Positions 1 to 9,050 of a stretch of 64,000 nt of DNA are shown here, one piece after another. The stretch spans positions 868,001-932,000 of the forward strand of contig CAWGGG010000001.1 of the NCBI GenBank assembly GCA_963822145.1, written 5' to 3'. The number at the start of each line of letters is the position of its first letter. Positions within the stretch are counted from its first letter, which is position 1. The notes beneath the pieces were generated by a model. The model was not told where the DNA came from. It did no database searches and was given only the letters and a program-made list of their open reading frames with translations. The position numbers were made by a program, and so were the translations under genes. Source of the stretch: UBA5072 sp963822145 (GTDB lineage: Bacteria > Bacteroidota > Bacteroidia > Bacteroidales > UBA10428).

Positions 1-2454
1 CTCAATCCAAAAACCAAAAAATTTGAATTCCTGGATACCCGGAACAGCCTGGCTTCCAACTGGATCACTTCCATAGCCGAGGACCGCCATGGGAACCTCT
101 GGATCGGCCATTGGAAGGATGACATCAACACCGGTGGCATCAGCCGGATCGATGCTGCGGGCGGCATTCGGGTATTCAACACCACCAACGGGCTCCATGA
201 CGACCATATCTGGTGCCTCCTCGAGGATGCGGAAGGAAATATGCTCATCGGTACTACCGAACAGGGACTTGACATCTATAAAGGTGAGGAATTCCTGAGC
301 CTTAACACCCGGGATGGACTGCAGAACAACCAGGTATATGCGGTATTGGAAGATCCCGAGGGCCAGATATGGTTCGGCACCAACCAGGGGATCTCGGTGT
401 ATTCCGGAGCAGGCAGGGCCTTCCGGCATTATGACCAGTCGGATTTTATCAGCAACCAGATCAGGTTCCTGAAAAAGGATCGCAACAACAACATCTGGAT
501 CGGGACCGCCAACGAGGGGGTCCTGCTTTTCAACACGTCGCGCAGGCAGTTCATTTCGCAGCAGCAGATCAATAGCTATATTCCTTACGCCACACTTTCA
601 AAAGGCATCACAGCCCTTGAGATCGGAAGCGAAGGACATTTGTGGATCGGGACCATCGAAGGCCTCGTGGAATACGATATTGGTCGCAACACTTACGTGG
701 CCACCTATACACAAAGCGCAGGACTGGCGGGCAACGAAATCACTGCCCTGTATACCGATGCAAAAGGCAGTCTGTGGATCGGATCCGACAGGAAGAAAGG
801 CCTGACCCGGTTGCAAAACGGGGTGTTTACCATAATTCCGGGAATACGTGATATTAAGCCCACCTGTATCACAGAAGACCGGGAAGGCAGCATATGGTTA
901 GGCACCGAATCGAAAGGGGTGCTGCTCCTCGACGGAGATTCCATAAAGCACTACGGCGTTCAGGAGGGTATGCTGTCCAATCTCGTCAACCTGCTGATCT
1001 GCGACAAAAACAACAACATCTTTGCCGGCACCAACCACGGGCTGAATAAAATCGATCAGCACGGCAGTACAATACTTTCTTATACCAAAAGAACCGGATT
1101 TACCGGTATTGAAACCAAAGGGAATGCCGGGTACATCGACAGCAAGGGCTATCTCTGGCTGGGAACTGCCAACGGCGCGATCCGGTGTGATCTGAAGCTC
1201 CTGGAAGAGGAGGAGGTTCTTGTGCCGCAGGTGGCCATCAGCGAGATGCAGGTGAAAGGGCAGCCTTCGGAGATGAACAAAGGTAAGAAGCTGGCCAGTG
1301 GCGACAACGATATCACCTTCCGGTATATCAGCATCTCCCTGGCCAACCCGGAAGGGATTACCTACAAGGTAATGCTGGAAGGACTTCACGACACCTGGCT
1401 GAGCCCGAATCGTGAAAACACCATTACCTTCAACAAACTGCCACCGGGGCGGTACACCTTCCTCGTGAGATCCAGGATGGACAATGGGGAATGGTCGCCG
1501 GTTGCAGCCCGTTACAGCTTCCGGATCCTGGCGCCTTTTTACCAGAGGGGCTTTTTCATAGTCCTGGTCATTCTTGTGATCCTGACCTCCATCATTGTTT
1601 TCATCAGGGTGCGGGAAAGAAACCTGGTGCAGGAAAAGAAGATACTGGAAGAAAGGGTACACGAGCGTACCCTGGCGCTGTCGGAGGTAAACGAGCAGCT
1701 GTCCATGAGAAACAAGGACATTACCGACAGTATCACTTACGCCAAACGGATCCAGCTGGCCATCCTGCCTCCTGATATTCCGTTTGACCGGACCTTTATT
1801 CTCTATAAATCCAAGGACATTGTCAGCGGTGATTTTTACTGGATGAACACCGTCGGGGGAAGGGAGTTCCTGGCCGCTGTGGATTGCACCGGACATGGAG
1901 TGCCGGGAGCCTTTATGTCATTCATCGGTTTTACCTCACTGAACAAGATCATTATTGAACAGGGCATCTATAAACCATCGGCCATCCTCGACCGCCTCAA
2001 CGAAGAAGTTGCCATCACGCTCCATCAGCGGGGGGAAGATATCGTAAATGACGGGATGGACATTGCCCTGGTCTGTTATGATCCGGCCACCGGCATGCTG
2101 GAATATGCAGGAGCCTTCAACCCGCTGATCCTGATCCACAACGGTGAACTGATGGAAATCAAGGCGGACCGGTTTGCGATCGGACGCGCTACCGGCAGGG
2201 AGAAATGCTTTACCAACCATGAGATCATGCTGCAAAAGGATGATGCCCTGTACATTTATTCAGATGGTTATGCCGATCAGTTTGGCGGGCCGGAAAACAG
2301 GAAATTCAAGACCTCGGCCCTGAAAGAGTTGCTTACCGGGATCAGTCCCCTAAATATAGAGGAACAGCGTGAAATACTTGAGCGTACCTTTGAGAACTGG
2401 CGTATGAACCAGGAACAGATAGATGATGTGCTGGTGATCGGAAGGAAGTTCTAG
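1..2454 (+). CDS. Two-component-propeller / SpoIIE-type phosphatase sensor (5' end outside window)
   Basis: The reading frame is open from base 1, so the gene starts upstream of the window; an internal ATG at 241 is not the real start. The N-terminal part is a series of regulator-propeller blades with repeated motifs such as NLWIG, QIWFGT, NIWIGT, HLWIGT and SIWLGT. A Y_Y_Y-type beta domain follows (motifs ITYKVMLEGL and LPPGRYTF), then one membrane helix (GFFIVLVILVILTSIIVFI), a coiled coil, and a C-terminal SpoIIE/PP2C phosphatase domain (DIVSGDFYW, DCTGHGVPGAFMS, YSDGYADQFGG). The family senses ligands in the periplasm and dephosphorylates a partner inside the cell. The partner is not identifiable here. 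The stop codon shares the palindrome CTAG with the convergent dxs stop. Confidence 0.9.
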   Translation, partial: LNPKTKKFEFLDTRNSLASNWITSIAEDRHGNLWIGHWKDDINTGGISRIDAAGGIRVFNTTNGLHDDHIWCLLEDAEGNMLIGTTEQGLDIYKGEEFLSLNTRDGLQNNQVYAVLEDPEGQIWFGTNQGISVYSGAGRAFRHYDQSDFISNQIRFLKKDRNNNIWIGTANEGVLLFNTSRRQFISQQQINSYIPYATLSKGITALEIGSEGHLWIGTIEGLVEYDIGRNTYVATYTQSAGLAGNEITALYTDAKGSLWIGSDRKKGLTRLQNGVFTIIPGIRDIKPTCITEDREGSIWLGTESKGVLLLDGDSIKHYGVQEGMLSNLVNLLICDKNNNIFAGTNHGLNKIDQHGSTILSYTKRTGFTGIETKGNAGYIDSKGYLWLGTANGAIRCDLKLLEEEEVLVPQVAISEMQVKGQPSEMNKGKKLASGDNDITFRYISISLANPEGITYKVMLEGLHDTWLSPNRENTITFNKLPPGRYTFLVRSRMDNGEWSPVAARYSFRILAPFYQRGFFIVLVILVILTSIIVFIRVRERNLVQEKKILEERVHERTLALSEVNEQLSMRNKDITDSITYAKRIQLAILPPDIPFDRTFILYKSKDIVSGDFYWMNTVGGREFLAAVDCTGHGVPGAFMSFIGFTSLNKIIIEQGIYKPSAILDRLNEEVAITLHQRGEDIVNDGMDIALVCYDPATGMLEYAGAFNPLILIHNGELMEIKADRFAIGRATGREKCFTNHEIMLQKDDALYIYSDGYADQFGGPENRKFKTSALKELLTGISPLNIEEQREILERTFENWRMNQEQIDDVLVIGRKF

Positions 2455-4376
2455 CCTGCTTTTGATAGTATCCTGGGTGCCACCATTCCCTTAATAGCCT
2501 TATAAATACTCTCCGGATCAAAGCCGCATAGCTTGTAGAGTTCGACCGGAGTTCCATGGTCCACAAAAGTATCCGGAACACCCAGCCGCTTTACCCTGGC
2601 CTGGTAACCGTTGTCGGCCATGAATTCGAGGACGGCACTGCCAAAACCACCGGCAAGAACACCGTCTTCCACCACCAAAACATCTTTAAAATGGCGGAAA
2701 ATCACGTGCAGTGCTTCCTGGTCGATTGGCTTCACAAACCGCATGTCCCAGTGCTCGGCTTCGATGTGCTCCGATTCCAGTTTTTCCAATGCTTCTTCAG
2801 CCAGGTTCCCGGCATAACCAATAGTAAGAACGGCAATATCTTTTCCGGGCCTTACCAGCCGGGCCTTCCCGATCTCCAATTCCTTGAACGGCAGTTGCCA
2901 GTCGGTCATATTGCCCCTGCCCCGTGGATACCGGATGGCAATGGGTCCCTGGTTTTTCAGCTGGGCGGTATACAGCATGTTGCGCAGATCCTCCTCATTC
3001 ATGGGGGCGCAGATGGTGAGGTTGGGAATGCTCCTCAGGTAGGCCATGTCAAATATACCCTGGTGTGTAGCGCCGTCGGCACCAACGATACCGCCGCGGT
3101 CGATGCAGAATACCACCGGGAGCTTTTGCAGGGCCACGTCGTGGATCACCTGGTCATAAGCCCGTTGCATGAAGGAAGAATAAATATTGCAGTAGGGGAT
3201 CAATCCCTGGGTGGCCAGTCCCGCTGAAAAGGTCACCGCATGCTGTTCGGCAATGCCGACATCAAAGGCCCGGTCGGGCATTTCATCCATCAGGATCTTC
3301 AGGGAGCATCCTGAGGGCATGGCAGGTGTAATGCCAACAATGCGTTCGTTCTGCTTTGCCAGTTCCAACAGGGTGTATCCGAATACATCCTGGTACAGCG
3401 GGGGTTCAGCAGCATTGCCCCGTGCATGCATCAGCTCCCCGGTTTTCCGGTCGAATTTCCCGGGTGCATGATATACCGTCTGGTTCAGCTCAGCCAGTGG
3501 AAATCCCTTGCCTTTTACGGTAAGCAGGTGTAACAGCTTGGGCCCGGGGATCTTCTTCATGTCATCGAGCAATTCGGATAAATGCAGGACATCATGGCCG
3601 TCAACCGGACCGAAATACCTGAATTTCAACGCTTCAAAAAGGTTGCTCTGGTGCATGAGAACCGATTTCAGTCCGTTTTCGAGTTTCTGGGCGTAATCCC
3701 GCGCATGCGGCGCTATTTTGTTGATCTTGCCGAAAAGGTGCCACAGCTCTTCTTTCAGTTTGTTGTAAGTGCGCGATGTGGTGATGTCGGTAAGGTATTC
3801 CTTCAGTGCCCCGGTATTGGGGTCGATGGCAATGTTGTTATCGTTGAGGATCACCAGCAGGTCGGTCTTTTCCATACCCGCATTGTTGAGCCCCTCGAAA
3901 GCCTGACCGCCGGTCATGGAACCATCTCCGATGATGGCCACCACGTTTTTCCGGATGCCCTGGAGTTTGGCCGCCACGGCCATGCCAAGCGCGGCCGAAA
4001 TGGAGGTGGAGGAGTGACCCGTGCCAAAAGCGTCATACTCGCTTTCCGACATGCGCGGAAACCCGCTTATACCGCTAAACTGCCGGTTGGTATGAAAAAC
4101 TTCCTTGCGGCCGGTTAGAATTTTATGTCCGTAGGCCTGGTGGCCGACATCCCAGATGAGGGCATCTTCAGGCGTGTTGTAGGTATAATGGAGCGCGACG
4201 GTAAGTTCAACCACACCCAGGCTGGCGCCCAGGTGGCCCGGATTGGAGGAACACTCGTCAATAATGAATTGGCGCAGCTCCTGGCACACCTGCGGCAATT
4301 TATCCCGTTCCAGCTTTCTGAGGTCAGCAGGAAAGATAATCTGATCAAGAAGATTCTGTTCTTTATTGTCCATCAT
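2451..4376 (-). CDS. dxs: 1-deoxy-D-xylulose-5-phosphate synthase
   Basis: Cytosolic thiamine-diphosphate enzyme that condenses pyruvate and glyceraldehyde 3-phosphate, the entry step of the MEP isoprenoid pathway. The 641-residue length is normal for the family. Visible signatures are the ThDP/Mg motif GDGSMTGG near residues 150-157, the catalytic-glutamate segment GIAEQHAV near 374-381, the DRGGIVGADGATHQG segment, and the C-terminal transketolase domain (VEDGVLAGGFGSAVLE). The protein begins with two methionines; either could be the start, one codon apart. It is convergent with the upstream sensor gene and shares four bases with it (CTAG). No other MEP gene is adjacent. Confidence 0.97.
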   Translation of the reverse strand: MMDNKEQNLLDQIIFPADLRKLERDKLPQVCQELRQFIIDECSSNPGHLGASLGVVELTVALHYTYNTPEDALIWDVGHQAYGHKILTGRKEVFHTNRQFSGISGFPRMSESEYDAFGTGHSSTSISAALGMAVAAKLQGIRKNVVAIIGDGSMTGGQAFEGLNNAGMEKTDLLVILNDNNIAIDPNTGALKEYLTDITTSRTYNKLKEELWHLFGKINKIAPHARDYAQKLENGLKSVLMHQSNLFEALKFRYFGPVDGHDVLHLSELLDDMKKIPGPKLLHLLTVKGKGFPLAELNQTVYHAPGKFDRKTGELMHARGNAAEPPLYQDVFGYTLLELAKQNERIVGITPAMPSGCSLKILMDEMPDRAFDVGIAEQHAVTFSAGLATQGLIPYCNIYSSFMQRAYDQVIHDVALQKLPVVFCIDRGGIVGADGATHQGIFDMAYLRSIPNLTICAPMNEEDLRNMLYTAQLKNQGPIAIRYPRGRGNMTDWQLPFKELEIGKARLVRPGKDIAVLTIGYAGNLAEEALEKLESEHIEAEHWDMRFVKPIDQEALHVIFRHFKDVLVVEDGVLAGGFGSAVLEFMADNGYQARVKRLGVPDTFVDHGTPVELYKLCGFDPESIYKAIKGMVAPRILSKAG

Positions 4377-4461
4377 CCGGAAATGTCACTCCCTGGCATG
4401 AAAAACCCGAGCAAAAGCAGTTTTCAGGTTGGGCAAAGTTAATAATTAATTAAATATTTCG

Positions 4462-4492
4462 TTTGCTTATAATGTTCCGCATAGTAATTTCG
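4462..4492 (+). promoter_or_regulatory. Bacteroidota-type promoter for the OmpA-like lipoprotein gene
   Basis: TTTG at 4462-4465, a 19-base spacer, then TAATTTCG at 4485-4492. This fits the known -33 TTTG / -7 TAnnTTTG consensus with one mismatch. Transcription would start near 4497, which excludes the upstream TTG at 4463 as start codon and supports the ATG at 4547. Confidence 0.6.
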
Positions 4493-4546
4493 GCAGTGAG
4501 GTTTTTATATTCTAATTCGATTTCGACATCAGGAAAATACTACATC

Positions 4547-5452
4547 ATGAAATACACTTCCATACTGGTAGCATTGGTGATTTTAATTGCCTCGTGCGTT
4601 CCGCCCAATAAGTTTAAAGCCTTGCAGACCGAATCGCTGACCTGCGCCGAAGAGCGGGACAGGCTCAAAACCGAGATGGAACAGCTGTCGGTCGACTATA
4701 AGGAAATGAAGGCACGTCTGGCACAGCAGGAAACTGACCTGGCCCGGGCAGAAAAAGATTCCCTCCGGCTGAAAGAAGAGGTGACCCGTCTGAACCGCGA
4801 AAACAGGCAACTTACCAACGATTATGCGGATCTTCAGGAAGCCCAGCAGGCTCTGTTGAAAGGCAGTGAGGTTGAGATCCGGCGGCTGATGGAAGAATTG
4901 CAGGCCACCCAGAAAGAGAAGAATGCCCGACTGGCTGAACTTGAGCAGATTTTACAGGAGCAGCAATCCGCTGTGGCCGCGCTCCGCAAGACCGTTTCCG
5001 ATGCTCTGATGGGATTCGAGAGCCAGGGTCTGGCAGTGACCCAGAAGAACGGGAAAGTCTATGTATCCCTCGAGGAAAAGCTGCTCTTCAAGAGCGGGAG
5101 CACGGTTGTCGATCCTAAAGGTGCAGCTGCCCTGAAGAAGCTATCCGGAGTGCTGGAACAGAATCCCGATATCAATGTTATGATCGAAGGACATACCGAT
5201 GATGTCCCGGTAATCGCCGGCTCTGCCTATAAAGACAACTGGGACCTGAGTGTTTTGCGGGCTACCTCCATTGTCAGGATCCTCCTGGATGGCTCGAAGA
5301 TCAATCCGGAACGGTTAACCACAGCGGGTCGCAGCCAGTACCTACCTGTCGACCCGGCCAAAACCGCCGAGTCGCGGCAGAAAAACCGCCGGACGGAGAT
5401 TATCCTTTCGCCGAAATTAGATGAATTGTATAAGCTGGTAGAGGCGAAATAA
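4547..5452 (+). CDS. OmpA-family lipoprotein with coiled coil
   Basis: The 301-residue protein begins with a lipoprotein signal peptide ending in LVALVILIASC, so it is probably lipid-anchored. A long charged coiled coil (about residues 30-150) is followed by an OmpA C-terminal peptidoglycan-binding domain with NPDINVMIEGHTDDVPV and NWDLSVLRATSIVRILL. It likely tethers the outer membrane to peptidoglycan. The start is set by the signal peptide and by the promoter at 4462-4492; the frame is open further upstream to a TTG at 4463 but that extension would spoil the signal peptide. It is a monocistronic gene, divergent from dxs. Confidence 0.9.
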   Translation: MKYTSILVALVILIASCVPPNKFKALQTESLTCAEERDRLKTEMEQLSVDYKEMKARLAQQETDLARAEKDSLRLKEEVTRLNRENRQLTNDYADLQEAQQALLKGSEVEIRRLMEELQATQKEKNARLAELEQILQEQQSAVAALRKTVSDALMGFESQGLAVTQKNGKVYVSLEEKLLFKSGSTVVDPKGAAALKKLSGVLEQNPDINVMIEGHTDDVPVIAGSAYKDNWDLSVLRATSIVRILLDGSKINPERLTTAGRSQYLPVDPAKTAESRQKNRRTEIILSPKLDELYKLVEAK

Positions 5453-5458
5453 TATCCT

Positions 5459-5538
5459 TTACAATAATTCAACCTCTACGAGGTTGTTAGGATTATAACC
5501 ATGTTTGTTCTACAATAATTGAACCTCCACGAGGTTTA
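5459..5538. repeat. Pair of REP-like repeats (CCTCnACGAGG hairpin)
   Basis: Two direct copies of a ~26-base unit lie at about 5459-5484 and 5511-5538. Both contain TACAATAATT followed by AACCTC(T/C)ACGAGGTT, whose AACCTC/GAGGTT arms can fold into a small hairpin. The element is intergenic, between the convergent OmpA-like and frr genes, and resembles the short palindromic repeats scattered in Bacteroidota genomes. Confidence 0.6.
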
Positions 5539-5625
5539 ATTAATTATTAATTCACATGAGTGTCCGGTAAAAAAAATGTGCAAGCAGAGGATAAATTACT
5601 GTAGCTTTTCGGGGTTGCGTTAAAT

Positions 5626-5655
5626 CGTCCCTCGTCCCTCGTCCCTTGTCCCTCC
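5626..5655. repeat. Heptamer tandem array (YGTCCCT)n
   Basis: Four consecutive near-identical 7-bp units (CGTCCCT/TGTCCCT) end directly before the frr stop. The same unit recurs in both arms of the inverted array at 34675-34787. The rest of the 5453-5656 gap shows nothing beyond this and the repeat pair at 5459-5538. Confidence 0.7.
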
Positions 5656-5656
5656 T

Positions 5657-6220
5657 TCAGACCGTCATGATATCCTTTTCCTTCGCGGCAACGATTATAT
5701 CGGTTTTCCGGATGTAATCGTCGGTCATGTGCTGGACCTTTTCCTGGGCGTCAATCTCAATATCTTCGGGAAGTCCGTTCTTCTGAAGTTTCTTCAGTTC
5801 ATCGTTGGCATCACGACGGGCATTTCGGATGCTGACCTTGGTATTTTCCCCCATCATTTTTACCTGTTTCACCAGGTTTCTGCGCCGCTCTTCCGTGAGC
5901 GGGGGTATGTTGAGGCGGAGGATCTCGCCGTTGTTCATGGGGGTGAGTCCGATATTGGCATACAGGATGGCCTTTTCAATAACGGCAAGCATGGTTTTCT
6001 CCCAGGGTTGCACCACAATGGTCTTGGCATCGGGGGTTCCGATATTGGAAACCTGTGAGAGCGGCGTCACAGCACCATAATAATCCACGGTAATGCCATC
6101 GAGAATGGCAGGAGTAGCTTTACCGGCACGGACATGAATCAGTTCATCCTCGAGATGCCTGATTGCCTTGTCCATTTTTTCCTGGGCCACTTCCACACAA
6201 AATTTGGCTTCTTCTTCCAT
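5657..6220 (-). CDS. frr: Ribosome recycling factor
   Basis: 187 residues, full family length. The protein releases the 70S ribosome from mRNA after termination, together with EF-G. Family landmarks are HVRAGKATPAILDGITVDYYG, the central PLSQVSNI and VVQPWE segments, and the conserved helix region with LVKQVKMMGENTKVSIRNAR. It lies downstream of pyrH on the same strand, the usual bacterial order, and they are probably co-transcribed across a 158-base spacer that contains a tandem octamer array. Confidence 0.97.
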   Translation of the reverse strand: MEEEAKFCVEVAQEKMDKAIRHLEDELIHVRAGKATPAILDGITVDYYGAVTPLSQVSNIGTPDAKTIVVQPWEKTMLAVIEKAILYANIGLTPMNNGEILRLNIPPLTEERRRNLVKQVKMMGENTKVSIRNARRDANDELKKLQKNGLPEDIEIDAQEKVQHMTDDYIRKTDIIVAAKEKDIMTV

Positions 6221-6333
6221 TTGAAAAAGAGTTTGAGGGTAACGGAAACAAATTTAGGATTTTGAATGAAAATAGCAATTGGGTGGGAATTAATTTGTTT
6301 AGAAAATGTTATTTGAATAGGCTGCAGCCTTTT

Positions 6334-6376
6334 GACTGCACGACTGCAAGACTGCAAGACTGCAAGACCGCACGAC
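6334..6376. repeat. Octamer tandem array (GACTGCAA)n
   Basis: Five consecutive 8-bp units reading GACTGCAC, GACTGCAA three times, and GACCGCAC sit between pyrH and frr. The reverse complement of the same unit (GTCTTGCA/GTCGTGCA) forms a longer array at 25092-25166. Confidence 0.75.
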
Positions 6377-6378
6377 TT

Positions 6379-7092
6379 CTAATTATGTATCAAAGTCCCT
6401 ATATCCTGCCCTTCCAGAACCTTTTTCAGATTACCCGGGGTATTCATATCAAACACCAGGATCGGCAGGTTGTTTTCGCGGCACATGGTAAAGGCCGTGA
6501 GGTCCATGATCTTCAATCCCTTGTTGTAGGCTTCGTCAAAGGTGATATTGTGATATCTGACCGCATGCGGATCTTTTTCCGGATCGGCGGTATAAACACC
6601 ATCCACCCGGGTTCCTTTAAGAATGGCATCAGCACCGATCTCAACACCCCGGAGTGCTGCTGCCGTATCGGTGGTGAAGAAAGGATTTCCGGTACCAAAG
6701 GTGAAAATAAGAACGTAACCCTGGTCGAATAAGGTTTCGGAAAGGGTTTTGGTATAGCGTTCGGCCACCGGGAGCATTTCAATGGCTGTAAGCATGCGGG
6801 CCTTCCCCCCTGCCTGGTTGATGAAAGTTTGCAGGGCCAGTCCGTTGATCACGGTGGCGAGCATGCCCATGTAATCGCCGCTCACCCGGTCGAATCCGCT
6901 TTTCTGGCCCGACAGCCCCCTGAAGATATTGCCTCCGCCGATAACTATGCCAACCTGTGCGCCCATATCCTGGATGTCCTTGATCTGCCTGGCATAGGAT
7001 TCCAGCATGGCCTCGTCAATACCGGACTTTTTATTACCCATCAAAGCCTCGCCGCTTAGTTTCAACAGGATTCTTTTGTATTTCAGTGCCAT
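6379..7092 (-). CDS. pyrH: UMP kinase
   Basis: 237-residue bacterial uridylate kinase of the amino-acid-kinase fold, which phosphorylates UMP to UDP in pyrimidine nucleotide synthesis. Signatures are the N-terminal KRILLKLSGEALMG, GIVIGGGNIFRG for phosphate binding, and FTFGTGNPFFTTDTAAALR. It is preceded by a clear terminator after tsf, so it has its own transcription start, and is followed by frr. Confidence 0.97.
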   Translation of the reverse strand: MALKYKRILLKLSGEALMGNKKSGIDEAMLESYARQIKDIQDMGAQVGIVIGGGNIFRGLSGQKSGFDRVSGDYMGMLATVINGLALQTFINQAGGKARMLTAIEMLPVAERYTKTLSETLFDQGYVLIFTFGTGNPFFTTDTAAALRGVEIGADAILKGTRVDGVYTADPEKDPHAVRYHNITFDEAYNKGLKIMDLTAFTMCRENNLPILVFDMNTPGNLKKVLEGQDIGTLIHN

Positions 7093-7123
7093 GATGTTTT
7101 ACATTTGAATGCCAATGTAAATA

Positions 7124-7166
7124 TAAAAAAATATCGGGGTGGCATGGTACCACCCCGATATTATTA
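7124..7166 (-). terminator. Intrinsic terminator after tsf
   Basis: On the minus strand a stem with arms AATATCGGGGTGG and CCACCCCGATATT closes a short loop and is followed by a run of seven T. This ends the rplM-rpsI-rpsB-tsf unit before pyrH. Confidence 0.85.
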
Positions 7167-7173
7167 ATTTATG

Positions 7174-7200
7174 GCAGAGACGTTTCTTGTAACGTCTCCA
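7174..7200. repeat. REP-like palindrome GAGACGTT...AACGTCTC
   Basis: GAGACGTT and AACGTCTC arms surround a short loop in the gap between tsf and its terminator. This palindrome type is widespread in Bacteroidota intergenic DNA. It could also add a hairpin to the tsf transcript end. Confidence 0.5.
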
Positions 7201-7208
7201 GGGTATCC

Positions 7209-8033
7209 TTACTGATTCAGATTGTACCTTACAAATCCTTTGACTGTCAGGTCCTTGTCAATACCCTGCAGGTACTGCCTTACGGTTTTGGTGCTGTCCT
7301 TGGTAAACTCCTGGTTCAGCAGGGTGCTTTCCTTGAAGAACTTGTTCAGCTTACCTTCAGCGATCTTATCAAGCATGTTTTCAGCCTTGCCTTCATTGCG
7401 GGCCTGTTCGCGTCCGATTTCCTTTTCCTTTTCGATGACATCCGCCGGAACATCAGCCTTGTCAACGGCAACCGGGTTCATGGCGGCAACCTGCATGGCA
7501 ATATCCTTGCCGGTTTTCACATCCACGGTTTTATTCATGCCCACCAGGGTGGCCAATTTGTTGCCGGGATGAATGTAAGGAACTACCTGTGCAGCTTCGA
7601 TTTTTCCGTAGAATGACAGGTCGAGCTTCTCCCCGATAATACCTATCTGCTCGGTCACACGGTCACCTACCGGACGACCCCCCAGCGTGAGGCTCTTTAA
7701 AGCATCGAGGTCAGCAGGTCTCTTGTCCACAGCCAGGTCAAGTATGTCCTGTGCAAATTTTATAAAGCCTTCATTTTTAGCCACGAAGTCAGTCTCTGAG
7801 TTCAATACGATCAGGGCCCCAAAATCACCCTTATCGGATATCCTGGCGAGGACCACCCCTTCGGTAGCAAGGCGGTCGGCTCTTTTGCTGGCAACGAGCT
7901 GGCCTCTTTTGCGGATGATTTCAACAGCCTGGTCAAAATTACCATTGGATTCTTCCAGGGCATTCTTGCAATCCATCATGCCTGCTCCGGTCATTTTTCT
8001 CAGCTTGCTGACATCTGCTGCTGTAATAGCCAT
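7209..8033 (-). CDS. tsf: Elongation factor Ts
   Basis: 274 residues. It is the nucleotide-exchange factor for EF-Tu. The N-terminal UBA-like domain reads TAADVSKLRKMTGAGMMDCK and is followed by the conserved NSETDFVAKNEGF segment at the start of the core domain. It follows rpsB with only 21 bases between them, the near-universal rpsB-tsf arrangement, and ends at an intrinsic terminator. Confidence 0.97.
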   Translation of the reverse strand: MAITAADVSKLRKMTGAGMMDCKNALEESNGNFDQAVEIIRKRGQLVASKRADRLATEGVVLARISDKGDFGALIVLNSETDFVAKNEGFIKFAQDILDLAVDKRPADLDALKSLTLGGRPVGDRVTEQIGIIGEKLDLSFYGKIEAAQVVPYIHPGNKLATLVGMNKTVDVKTGKDIAMQVAAMNPVAVDKADVPADVIEKEKEIGREQARNEGKAENMLDKIAEGKLNKFFKESTLLNQEFTKDSTKTVRQYLQGIDKDLTVKGFVRYNLNQ

Positions 8034-8054
8034 AGTATATATATTTTATAGGTT

Positions 8055-8951
8055 TTATGCTTCTTCTTCTGCTTCTTCTTCTTCAATTTCAATATCCACC
8101 ACAACACCCTTCTTGGCGGGTGCTTTGAGGGAAAGTGCCTTGCGGGCGGCAGCGCGTTTTTCGCGTGATTCCTCGAAATCCTCATCTGTCTCATCGCTGT
8201 CGTCGGACTTGTCACCCTTCCTGCCTTTTTTCTCACCGGTATCACCTTCCTTCTCCCGCTCAAACTTGCGCTCTTCCAAACCTTCTCTGATAGCATTGCA
8301 GACCACTTCAAGGATCAATGCAATGGATTTGGAAGCGTCATCATTAGCCGGAATGGGAAAGTCAACCAGGTTGGGATCTGAATTGGTATCCACCATGGCA
8401 AAAATGGGAATATTCAGTCTGCGTGCCTCATGAACGGCAATGTGCTCCTTGTGGATGTCGACGATAAACATGGCTGCAGGCAACCGGGTAAGATCGGCGA
8501 TGCTGCCGAGGTTCTTTTCCAGTTTGGCACGCTGACGGCCGATCTGCAACTTTTCGCGTTTTGATAAATTGTCATAGGTGCCGTCGGTGGCCATTTTGTC
8601 GATCGAGGACATTTTCTTTACAGCCTTGCGGATGGTGGGGAAATTGGTAAGCATCCCACCCGGCCAGCGCTCGGTCACATAAGGCATATTTACCTGCTGC
8701 ACTTGTTCCGCAACGATATCCTTGGCCTGCTTCTTGGTGGCTACAAACAGAATTTTACGGCCCGATTTGGCAATCTGCTTCATTCCTGCTGCAGCATCTT
8801 CAAGCTTGATCTGCGTTTTCTGCAAATCGATGATGTGGATCCCTTCCTTTTCCATGTATATGTAAGGAGCCATGGCAGGATTCCACTTTCTTCTGAGGTG
8901 ACCAAAATGGACACCTGCTTCTAATAATTGTTGAATGGTTGTTTTTGACAT
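8055..8951 (-). CDS. rpsB: 30S ribosomal protein S2 with acidic C-terminal extension
   Basis: 298 residues; residues 1 to about 230 are standard S2 (LLEAGVHFGHLRRKWNPAM, RWPGGMLTNFPTIRKAV, VDTNSDPNLVDFPIPANDD). The remaining ~65 residues are an extension rich in Asp, Glu, Lys and Arg, ending in alternating acidic residues and a basic Ala/Lys patch. E. coli S2 is 241 residues. The tail is probably disordered. The gene lies between rpsI (99-base gap) and tsf in one transcription unit. Confidence 0.96.
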   Translation of the reverse strand: MSKTTIQQLLEAGVHFGHLRRKWNPAMAPYIYMEKEGIHIIDLQKTQIKLEDAAAGMKQIAKSGRKILFVATKKQAKDIVAEQVQQVNMPYVTERWPGGMLTNFPTIRKAVKKMSSIDKMATDGTYDNLSKREKLQIGRQRAKLEKNLGSIADLTRLPAAMFIVDIHKEHIAVHEARRLNIPIFAMVDTNSDPNLVDFPIPANDDASKSIALILEVVCNAIREGLEERKFEREKEGDTGEKKGRKGDKSDDSDETDEDFEESREKRAAARKALSLKAPAKKGVVVDIEIEEEEAEEEA

Positions 8952-9050
8952 GTTGAATTGTTTACGTTCTATAAGAAATCAACTGATGAGTAGCCAGTTC
9001 ACTGAAGAAATGAGTCTCACCAATTTAGATGCTAAACAAAATGAAGGATT

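Noticed and set aside
898..1896. Long minus-strand frame antisense to the propeller sensor
   Set aside because: It lies fully inside a well-supported gene on the other strand, has no recognisable domain and starts with no promoter.
4463..4546. Upstream TTG start for the OmpA-like lipoprotein
   Set aside because: It would overlap the promoter and place 28 residues before a clean lipoprotein signal peptide.
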